From an uncultured Clostridium sp. (GTDB lineage: Bacteria; Bacillota_A; Clostridia; Lachnospirales; Lachnospiraceae): 9,266 nucleotides of DNA. Location of the stretch: positions 1 to 9,266 of the forward strand of contig CAMWKN010000029.1 of assembly GCA_947174825.1 (NCBI GenBank), read 5' to 3'. Below the pieces are notes generated by a model, which made no database searches, was not told the origin of the DNA, and was given only the letters and a program-made list of their open reading frames with translations. How positions within the stretch are numbered: position 1 is the first letter of the stretch; the number at the start of each line of letters is the position of its first letter. The translations under genes and the position numbers were made by a program. Positions 1 through 4,909 of this stretch are shown here, piece after piece.

Positions 1-75
1 TTTTCTGGCTATAATGTTCGACGTATCATAACTCAATTGATTTATATCCTGCAAATATTTTTCAAGTATTTGCAT
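1..75 (-). CDS. N-terminus of an unidentified protein (runs off the window)
   Basis: Only the first 25 codons lie in the window. The peptide begins MQILEKYLQDINQLSYDTS and stays open to the edge. The start is well supported: GAGGAGG lies 8-9 bases upstream of the ATG at 75. An extended -10-like TGTTATTCT lies further upstream (minus strand, around 122-130), but its -35 is poor, so I do not call a promoter. The peptide is hydrophilic with no signal sequence, so a cytoplasmic protein is likely. I do not recognise the family. The gene follows the terminator at 167-207, so it is probably transcribed on its own. Confidence 0.6.
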   Translation of the reverse strand, partial: MQILEKYLQDINQLSYDTSNIIARK

Positions 76-166
76 ATTTGTTTTCCTCCTCATCTTTTTT
101 GTATTTCCACTTCTATGATTTAGAATAACATGCTTTAATATCACATACCACCTCACGCATTTTTAG

Positions 167-207
167 AAAAAAATATGAGCCGATACCAAGTATCAGCTCA
201 TATTTTT
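167..207 (-). terminator. Rho-independent terminator of the CD3324-family gene
   Basis: Arms 190-207 and 169-186 pair over 18 bp with one G-U wobble on the minus-strand RNA and a 3-nt loop (187-189). A run of seven U follows, encoded by the A run at 167-173. The hairpin starts at the stop codon of the gene ending at 206. A damaged version of the same hairpin lies beside the pseudogene at 7820. Confidence 0.9.
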
Positions 208-475
208 ACTCATTCATTTTTCTTAGGATACGCTGTATGCTCTTCTCCGACAGATAGTATTTACAAGCTAATTCTGAAACCTTACTCCCTGCAAGATAAT
301 CCTTGTAAATCTGTCTATCACGGATCATAAGTTCCTGCTTAATCTGTGTTCCTGCTCCCCACGCCTGCCTATTTGATGGCTTGCGTGGAATATAAATATT
401 TTTTCCATCAACATACTGCTGTATCAGTTCTATTACCTCAATAGGTAGAATTTCTTCTGCTCTTATATAGCCCAT
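206..475 (-). CDS. CD3324-family HTH protein (Mor activator-like)
   Basis: An 89-residue basic protein. The N-terminal part (residues 1-35: MGYIRAEEILPIEVIELIQQ, then YVDGKNIYIPRK) has the pattern of the CD3324 family, which is related to the Mor transcription activator fold. The C-terminal part (about 57-86, KVSELACKYYLSEKSIQRIL) reads as a helix-turn-helix, so it should bind DNA as a small regulator. Its targets are unknown. The start is supported by TTTAGGAGG seven bases before the ATG. A strong terminator directly follows. The leader carries a mini-ORF and two inverted repeats, one of which could mask the ribosome binding site. Two damaged relatives lie at 1883-2013 and 7820-8027. The family match is from memory of its conserved motifs. 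Length and composition fit the family, and the gene looks intact. Confidence 0.85.
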   Translation of the reverse strand: MGYIRAEEILPIEVIELIQQYVDGKNIYIPRKPSNRQAWGAGTQIKQELMIRDRQIYKDYLAGSKVSELACKYYLSEKSIQRILRKMNE

Positions 476-483
476 GTCTGCCT

Positions 484-553
484 CCTAAACTAATTTTTTT
501 AGGAATAGCATTGGCTATAACAACTATTTTTTTATTGCAATAGCCAGTGCTAT
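484..553 (-). promoter_or_regulatory. Structured leader: 14-bp hairpin plus SD-masking hairpin
   Basis: On the minus-strand RNA, arms 553-540 and 518-505 form a 14-bp inverted repeat with one mismatch and a 21-nt loop. Directly after it, CCTAAA (503-498) can pair with TTTAGG (489-484), which overlaps the AGGAGG ribosome binding site of the CD3324-family gene. No U-tract follows the large hairpin, so it is not a normal terminator. Control of translation initiation is the simplest reading. Function is inferred from layout only. Confidence 0.5.
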
Positions 554-576
554 GCAAACATAACATACCGTCTCAT
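550..576 (-). CDS. Mini-ORF, possible leader peptide (MRRYVMFA)
   Basis: An eight-codon ORF with an excellent ribosome binding site: AGAAGGAGG lies about eight bases before the ATG at 576. Its TAG stop (552-550) falls inside the first arm of the 14-bp hairpin at 505-553, so a ribosome terminating there would prevent that hairpin from forming. This is the usual geometry of a leader peptide controlling the downstream gene, here the CD3324-family gene at 475. It starts 43 bases after the Uma2-family stop codon. It could also be a degraded remnant of a longer gene. Translation is not proven. Confidence 0.35.
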   Translation of the reverse strand: MRRYVMFA

Positions 577-619
577 ATATAAATCCTCCTTCTGAATTTT
601 TTTAATAATACCATTCTTC

Positions 620-1153
620 TTATTCCATTTTTATTGAAAATCCTTCATAGATTCCAACTGGTACTTCTTCTCTAAAATTATACTGCTCCACTGTATCCTT
701 TTCAAATTCATAAACCATTACCATTTGTTTGTCTGGGTCAACAATCCAGTATTCTCTGACCCCAGCTGTACGATATTTAAATAATTTTGTCATATAGTCT
801 ATTGGCTTACTGCTTGGAGAGACAATCTCAATTACCCAATCAGGCGCACCATGACAACCCTTATCATCTAATTTGGACGGATCACAAATAATAGAAATAT
901 CTGGCTCTACATAGTTTATATCGTCATCATCTAAGAAAACAGCAAATGGAGCCGCTAACACTTCGCACTCTCCTTTTTTTTTCTTAATAAAATTATATAT
1001 TTCATTATGCAAAAAACTAGAAATTCTTTGATGTTTCACACTTGGTGGAGCCATATAATAAATCTGACCGTCAATTAGCTCCGCACGTTCTCCATCTGGC
1101 AAAGCATAAATATCATCTATGGTATAAATTTCCTCTTTTTTCAATGCATCCAT
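620..1153 (-). CDS. Uma2-family (DUF820) PD-(D/E)XK nuclease-fold protein
   Basis: A 177-residue protein that follows the Uma2 pattern from end to end: YTIDDIYALPDGERAELIDG near the N-terminus, YVEPDISIICDPSKL at 81-95, APDWVIEIVSPSS at 103-115, then KLFKYRTAGVREYWIVDP at 123-140. Asp85 and Glu109 are the expected metal-binding acidic residues of this restriction-endonuclease-like fold. The biological substrate of Uma2 proteins is not well established, and they are common in accessory DNA. I chose the ATG at 1153 because GGAGGTG sits at normal distance from it. An upstream in-frame ATG at 1168 would place the SD inside the coding region. A promoter-like pair lies at 1179-1207, and the GNAT gene ends just upstream at 1208, so co-transcription is also possible. 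Confidence 0.85.
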   Translation of the reverse strand: MDALKKEEIYTIDDIYALPDGERAELIDGQIYYMAPPSVKHQRISSFLHNEIYNFIKKKKGECEVLAAPFAVFLDDDDINYVEPDISIICDPSKLDDKGCHGAPDWVIEIVSPSSKPIDYMTKLFKYRTAGVREYWIVDPDKQMVMVYEFEKDTVEQYNFREEVPVGIYEGFSIKME

Positions 1154-1178
1154 CCCATCCACCTCCATTCTAAATACT

Positions 1179-1207
1179 ATTATAAGCAATGTTCACAGTA
1201 AATACAA
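1179..1207 (-). promoter_or_regulatory. Putative promoter of the Uma2-family gene
   Basis: On the minus strand a perfect TATAAT (1184-1179) lies 17 bases after TTGTAT (1207-1202), which matches only the TTG half of the -35 consensus. The predicted start near 1172 would give a short leader of about 19 nt, containing the GGAGGTG site. Sequence match only. Confidence 0.4.
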
Positions 1208-1717
1208 TCACTTTCCATTATTTGAATATCCTATTTCTTTTTTCATGTACATTCCATCATCCAATTCCCTAAATACAACATAACCACACTTCGTATATAA
1301 ATTTATTCCTGGAGGATTGTGTTTCCACACATAGATAATACTTTGTCTACAGCCTGCCTTTGCAGCATTATGCACCATCTCAGATAAGGCAGCCATGGCA
1401 TATCCTTTCCTGCGCTCTTCCTCATATATAAGCAAATCGTTTAGGAAAACCTGCTTTGTTCCTTCTGTAATTTCATACAAATACCAAATAATGCCCACAG
1501 TCTTCTTTCTGTTTTCATCCTCGATCATCATTAATGAATGATCTTTTGTTTTTATTCCTTCCAGCAACATGTCCGAAAATTCTGTTATTGCCTGCTTTAA
1601 TGCACTTTCCGAAGAAATGTTTTGTTCTTTCATCAAATCTTTTGCATAGTCATTTGTACTATATTCACGAAATGATTCAAACTCTCGTAAACTCATGTTT
1701 CTTAATCTAACTTTCAT
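1208..1717 (-). CDS. GNAT family N-acetyltransferase
   Basis: A 169-residue cytoplasmic protein with the GNAT fold, expected to transfer an acetyl group from acetyl-CoA to an amine. The core motif A spans about 88-115 (FLNDLLIYEEERRKGYAMAA), with RRKGYA as the pyrophosphate-binding R/Q-x-x-G-x-G/A loop. Motif B follows at about 134-147 (NPPGINLYTKCGYVV), the usual 'aliphatic-Y-x-K-x-GF/Y' element. The N-terminal 50 residues are helical and polar, as in the family. The start at 1717 has an AGGAGGGG site at good spacing. The substrate cannot be told from sequence; small-molecule or antibiotic-type acceptors are both possible. A promoter-like pair lies 75-104 bases upstream. It heads a unit with the Uma2 and CD3324-family genes. 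Confidence 0.9.
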   Translation of the reverse strand: MKVRLRNMSLREFESFREYSTNDYAKDLMKEQNISSESALKQAITEFSDMLLEGIKTKDHSLMMIEDENRKKTVGIIWYLYEITEGTKQVFLNDLLIYEEERRKGYAMAALSEMVHNAAKAGCRQSIIYVWKHNPPGINLYTKCGYVVFRELDDGMYMKKEIGYSNNGK

Positions 1718-1792
1718 ATTCCCCTCCTAAATATTTTGTTAATTAAACAACTTCTTCCTTTTTCTTTATTCTTTACCATTCCTTTTTATTTA

Positions 1793-1821
1793 AGAATATC
1801 ATAGGAATATTTGTTTGTCAT
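1793..1821 (-). promoter_or_regulatory. Putative promoter of the GNAT gene
   Basis: ATGACA (1821-1816) and TATTCT (1798-1793) are separated by 17 bases on the minus strand. The pair lies just downstream of the terminator at 1837-1877 and about 75 bases upstream of the GNAT start codon, a natural place for the first promoter of this unit. The -10 is imperfect. Confidence 0.4.
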
Positions 1822-1836
1822 TCTCATCTTATAATC

Positions 1837-1877
1837 GAAAAAAACGAGAGAAACCCGCAACATAGATTTCTCTCGTT
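1837..1877 (-). terminator. Rho-independent terminator of the RNase III unit
   Basis: Perfect 11-bp arms (AACGAGAGAAA at 1843-1853 and its complement at 1867-1877) enclose a 13-nt loop, followed on the minus-strand RNA by six U encoded by the A run at 1837-1842. It lies six bases after the stop of the deleted CD3324 copy, so it closes the transcript that starts near 3537. Confidence 0.88.
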
Positions 1878-1882
1878 CCATA

Positions 1883-2013
1883 TTATTTTTTCATTTCGCC
1901 TAAAATCCGATATATACTCTTATCTGAAAGATAATATTCTGCTGCCAATTCTGAAACCTTTTCACCTTGCAAAAACAGTTCATATATCTCTTGATTTCTT
2001 CTGTATAACTCAT
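1883..2013 (-). pseudogene. Internally deleted CD3324-family gene
   Basis: The C-terminal HTH part is clearly present (NQEIYELFLQGEKVSELAAE, then YYLSDKSIYRIL, stop at 1883-1885) and aligns with residues 53-84 of the intact protein at 206-475. Immediately upstream is a proper gene start: AAAGGAG, then ATG at 2013 reading MSYTEEI, which resembles the N-terminus MGYI..AEEI of the intact copy. The two parts are joined in different frames at the string AGAAGAAAT. This is what a deletion between two short AGAAGAAAT-like repeats would leave. From the ATG, translation gives only a 37-residue out-of-frame peptide. A GTG at 2038 opens the C-terminal frame but has no ribosome binding site. The gene is therefore almost certainly dead, although its terminator is intact. 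Confidence 0.75.
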
Positions 2014-2096
2014 ATATTCTCCTTTCAACCGTAAACACTGATTAAAAAGAGAAACGTTATACATACATTTCTGTAGCTTTGTTTGCTGATAAAAGA

Positions 2097-2234
2097 TTAA
2101 AGGCGAACACCTCGCATCAAAGTAATCATAGTATTATACACTCCTTTCATTAAATATATTTTCATTGTATTAAAAGCACCTCGATCGAATTCAAATATCT
2201 CAATATTATCATACCCACAATTAATACACTTCAT
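2097..2234 (-). CDS. Small zinc-ribbon-like ORF, possibly a truncated gene
   Basis: A 45-residue frame beginning MKCINCGYDNIEIFEFD. A CxxC knuckle right after the first Met is typical of proteins that open with a zinc ribbon, but the second cysteine pair expected later is missing. The rest (about 20-45) is basic and hydrophobic and ends MITLMRGVRL. The ATG overlaps the last 14 bases of the RNase III gene in another frame and has only a weak ribosome binding site (GGA very close), so it would depend on translational coupling. An internal ATG at 2129 has an AAAGGAG 11 bases upstream. It may be a live small protein or a remnant of a longer zinc-ribbon protein. I cannot name a function. Confidence 0.35.
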   Translation of the reverse strand: MKCINCGYDNIEIFEFDRGAFNTMKIYLMKGVYNTMITLMRGVRL

Positions 2235-3318
2235 ATTCCAATATATATTTCAACATTTTAAATGCAGAAGATTTTTTTGCATCTTTCTTTGATGAGGATT
2301 TTGAAAAAAAACTTCTATTTTCTTTATCTATAAAACATTCGCATTCCCAAACAGTATTTCCATTTTCATCGTGTTCCTGATAGAAACTATACTTAGGAAG
2401 CGAAAAATATCCACGTCTTGCCAATATTTCTAACTGATTGATTGCTTCCGCTTTATTGGGGTTCCGTATCTCATCCTTAATTGAAGATGTCAAATTATTC
2501 TCTTTCAAATAATCATACGCAACTTTGCAAACAGCTTTTCGCGCCTCACTCTTGGACTTTCCAAACCCTCTAAATACAGGTAAATTTTCATCAATTTTGA
2601 GAAGACAGTGAAATTGTATTTCATTAAATTTATTGTTATTACCTCCAATTTCCCAGTCAATTTTTTGTGATATCCCGTTAAAAAGAGTGTACCATGTTGA
2701 TTGATAACTTGCTTTCTTTAAATGATATAATGGAATTGTTCCATTTTTTTTGCAAGTCCAATCCTGTATTAGCTCAACATAATCTTGGGCTGTATTTTCT
2801 ATCAGCTCACTGTCGAGGGCAAGCATTACCTCAACAACATCCTGAAGTTCTAAAATATCCCATTGTGAATCCAATGCCACTGCACCAAGAATCGCTTCAA
2901 ATAAGTCCTCTTTTACAGAGTCTTCTTCATAAACACGGTTTTTGATATCACCTTTTCCCATAATCAGATATTCCGCAAGACCAAGCATATCGATTCTGCG
3001 TGCCAATGTTTTTTTCTCAACCAATTTCTTTTTGATTTCAGTTAACTTGTTCTCATGATATTCTGACACAAATTCGTCCAAATCTTCGTTTTTATCAAAA
3101 TCATCGCATTCACTTATAAAATAACCATATTTTTCAGATAAAAACTTTACAACAGTAAAATCAAGAACTTTATCTCCTATAAATTCCAGAACCTCGTTAT
3201 CCTCACCACCATTTTCCTTTGAATAAGACCGCCTTACAAATGCCTGCTGAAGCAAATCTAAGTTTTTAAAGTTATAGGCAATTTGATCTTGAATAAAGAT
3301 TAAGTCATTTTTTTCCAT
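2221..3318 (-). CDS. RNase III-like dsRNA endonuclease with two dsRNA-binding domains
   Basis: A 365-residue protein, against about 230 for ordinary bacterial RNase III. The nuclease domain (about 1-175) has the signature NEVLEFIGDKVLD at 41-53 and EDLFEAILGAVALD at 137-150. By alignment with the known family, Glu45, Asp49, Asp138 and Glu141 are the four metal-binding residues, all present. An acidic insert (about 68-88, ECDDFDKNEDLDEFVSE) extends the domain. Two regions then resemble dsRNA-binding domains: about 180-272, ending GFGKSKSEARKAVCKVAYDY with an extra loop at about 208-230, and about 288-361, ending in SSSKKDAKKSSAFKML, the typical KKxAK helix. It should cut double-stranded RNA in the cytoplasm. 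It is not next to smc or acpP, the usual rnc context in Clostridia, and has its own promoter, so it is probably an accessory paralogue. GGGAGGTG precedes the ATG. Confidence 0.88.
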   Translation of the reverse strand: MEKNDLIFIQDQIAYNFKNLDLLQQAFVRRSYSKENGGEDNEVLEFIGDKVLDFTVVKFLSEKYGYFISECDDFDKNEDLDEFVSEYHENKLTEIKKKLVEKKTLARRIDMLGLAEYLIMGKGDIKNRVYEEDSVKEDLFEAILGAVALDSQWDILELQDVVEVMLALDSELIENTAQDYVELIQDWTCKKNGTIPLYHLKKASYQSTWYTLFNGISQKIDWEIGGNNNKFNEIQFHCLLKIDENLPVFRGFGKSKSEARKAVCKVAYDYLKENNLTSSIKDEIRNPNKAEAINQLEILARRGYFSLPKYSFYQEHDENGNTVWECECFIDKENRSFFSKSSSKKDAKKSSAFKMLKYILEYEVY

Positions 3319-3537
3319 AAAAAAACACCTCCCAGTAAATTTTTACTAAAAGGCACAACAATAGTCTGACAACAAAATAAAATACTTCCACATACAAGCA
3401 CCACTTTTTTTCAGTCAGACGTAATAGTTTAAATTTAATTCTTTGTTTTTGGATGTTTACTGATATTCACTTGCATAAATAAAAATAAACACACAAATAC
3501 AATGTTTTAAATTTAAGTCATCATGCCTTATATTATA
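3319..3537 (-). other. Long AT-rich leader of the RNase III-like gene
   Basis: About 219 bases lie between the predicted transcription start (near 3537) and the ATG. There is no credible ORF in it. It contains GTCTGAC (3364-3370) and GTCAGAC (3414-3420), complementary arms 43 bases apart that could close a long stem. AGTAAA/TTTACT (3334-3339 and 3342-3347) forms a small dyad just upstream of the ribosome binding site. TTTAAATTTAA occurs twice (3428-3438 and 3506-3516). A structured leader would suit an RNase III that cuts its own mRNA, as known for E. coli rnc. The stems themselves are only modest. The remaining gap, 3577-3635, holds nothing I can identify. Confidence 0.35.
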
Positions 3538-3543
3538 TAAAAC

Positions 3544-3572
3544 AATATAACACAATATGATATACTTGTCAA
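3544..3572 (-). promoter_or_regulatory. Strong-consensus promoter of the RNase III-like gene
   Basis: On the minus strand, a perfect TTGACA (3572-3567) is followed after exactly 17 bases by TATATT (3549-3544), five of six to consensus. Transcription should start near 3537. The surrounding DNA is very AT-rich, so the -10 could shift slightly. The exact -35 and spacing make this the best promoter in the window. Confidence 0.65.
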
Positions 3573-3576
3573 GTAT
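3562..3576. promoter_or_regulatory. Operator-like palindrome over the -35 box
   Basis: ATACTTGTCAAGTAT is a perfect 7+1+7 inverted repeat that contains the whole TTGACA -35 element of the RNase III promoter. A dimeric repressor bound here would block RNA polymerase. No matching site is obvious elsewhere in the window, so the regulator is unknown. It has no U-tract, which argues against a terminator for the gene upstream. Confidence 0.5.
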
Positions 3577-3635
3577 GCCATTAAGTCTGTGAAATAAAAA
3601 TCATTAATGAAAATTTGCAGGATATTTATTTTGAA

Positions 3636-4253
3636 TTATATTAAGCAAACATTTTCACCTTCAATATAAACCGCCTGTCCATCTGCAAGTCGAATTTCTT
3701 CGCTACCTATTGGCAAACTTACTAACTTGTCACCATTCCAATGTGGTATTATCGGATTAGGAATTATCTTTAATCCATCGTTCAGGTTACCTGCTACATA
3801 CATACTCCCTGCACTGATTCCAACATATACAAGACCATCGTTAACAGCTTGTTCAATCAAACAGTCAAATCCTGTTCTAACCATTTCACGACACAGAACA
3901 GCACAATCCCCACCACTAACAAAAACTGCATCGAATTCTTTCAATTCTTCTGTTCTCATGAGCCTGCTCACGATATGTTCATCTGTCACATATGCCGAAT
4001 ATGTACGACTATATCCTTTCGATATGATCAATTCTAAATTATACACAAATATATTTTCGGAACGAATTCCCATTAATGAAAGTTCATACAAACAGACGGC
4101 AATTCCTTCCCTTGCACTATCATTTTCAATACCAGCAGTTGGAATATAAAGTATTTTCGTTTCTTCTGGACACTTCCCTATAATATTAAAAAAGGAATTT
4201 ATCATATTCTTTGTTAATCCGCTTGAGGTTAAAAACAAATGCCTATTATTCAT
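3636..4253 (-). CDS. Peptidase S51-like protein (dipeptidase E family)
   Basis: A 205-residue cytoplasmic protein with the class I glutamine-amidotransferase-like fold of family S51. FVSGGDCAVLCREM (111-124) and LVYVGISAGSMYVAG (141-155) are the two hallmark stretches. Ser147 in GISAGS is the predicted nucleophile at the elbow, and His171 in IIPHWNG matches the catalytic His of PepE. E. coli PepE cleaves N-terminal aspartyl dipeptides, but this shorter Firmicute type has no proven substrate, so I give no gene symbol. The start is supported by AAGGGAGA seven bases before the ATG. It follows the broken GNAT gene by 73 bases, with a hairpin between them, and may share its transcript. No clear terminator follows the stop at 3636. 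Confidence 0.85.
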   Translation of the reverse strand: MNNRHLFLTSSGLTKNMINSFFNIIGKCPEETKILYIPTAGIENDSAREGIAVCLYELSLMGIRSENIFVYNLELIISKGYSRTYSAYVTDEHIVSRLMRTEELKEFDAVFVSGGDCAVLCREMVRTGFDCLIEQAVNDGLVYVGISAGSMYVAGNLNDGLKIIPNPIIPHWNGDKLVSLPIGSEEIRLADGQAVYIEGENVCLI

Positions 4254-4299
4254 TCTTTATCTCCCTTACCTCTACAAATCTCAATTCCGATTTTGCTCT

Positions 4300-4322
4300 C
4301 TATTTGGTTTCCCACCAAATAG
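4300..4322 (-). repeat. Intergenic 9-bp hairpin without U-tract
   Basis: CTATTTGGT (4300-4308) and ACCAAATAG (4314-4322) are perfect complements around a 5-nt loop, four bases after the stop codon of the broken GNAT gene. Neither strand has a run of U after the hairpin. It may protect or process the mRNA, or terminate weakly. It separates the GNAT pseudogene from the S51-like gene. Confidence 0.5.
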
Positions 4323-4326
4323 GAAT

Positions 4327-4806
4327 TTATCTAAACTTTTCTAATCGATAAACTTGCTCATCATCTATTTCAGCAATACCATTTTTATAGTCATACCCCA
4401 TTTTTTTATAAAACCCTACCGCTGTAATTGATGCAGGAATTTCAATTCGCTTTGCCCTTTTGAAGAATTCATCTTGTTCAAGAGTTCGAATAATCCGTTT
4501 TCCAATCTCCCTACCTTGATACTCGGGCAGAACAAAAATAGTAAGCAAAATACTTTCCGTTATACTGCCCCAGTAACCGGCAATTGCACCACAGCCAACA
4601 ATTTTTTAATTATCGCATACAACATACATATGACCTTGGTTTGCACGTTCCATTAGTACATCTGCGGAATGTGATAATACATTGGCTTCAATATATTCTT
4701 CTGAATAGTCTTTAATATTTACTGTCCTCAAAGTCTTGGATATTAATGCTGATACTTCTTCTGCATCTCCTTCTTGAAATCTTCTGACCTTATAAATATC
4801 ACTCAT
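4327..4806 (-). pseudogene. GNAT acetyltransferase interrupted by one nonsense codon
   Basis: One continuous frame of 159 positions reads as a normal GNAT protein except for a TAA at codon 67 (4608-4606). Before it: MSDIYKVRRFQEGDAEEVSA to GHMYVVCDN. After it, with no frame change: KIVGCGAIAGYWGSI, then FVLPEYQGREIGKRII (motif A with Q/R-x-x-G-x-G) and FYKKMGYDY (motif B). Relatives usually have a polar residue where the stop is, so a CAA or GAA to TAA change explains it. The start at 4806 has AAGGAG at good spacing. The rest is undamaged, so the mutation is recent, or is a sequencing error. The second half could be translated only by reinitiation and would lack the N-terminal strands. Confidence 0.85.
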
Positions 4807-4909
4807 GCCAACTCCTTGCCAGATCCCAATTTCCATTTTGTTCAACTGAAGTTGTACCTTTTATTGCACTGTAAACTCTGTCCATTCTATATGATTATAT
4901 TGCATAACA

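Noticed and set aside
1887..2038. GTG at 2038 as start of a live short HTH protein
   Set aside because: There is no ribosome binding site before it. The good site and ATG at 2013 are in another frame, which fits a deletion product better.
3334..3347. AGTAAA/TTTACT dyad before the RNase III ribosome binding site as a regulatory hairpin
   Set aside because: Six A/T-rich pairs around a 2-nt loop are unlikely to fold stably in RNA.
3428..3516. Two copies of TTTAAATTTAA as operator repeats
   Set aside because: The region is extremely AT-rich, so an 11-base A/T string occurring twice is weak evidence by itself.
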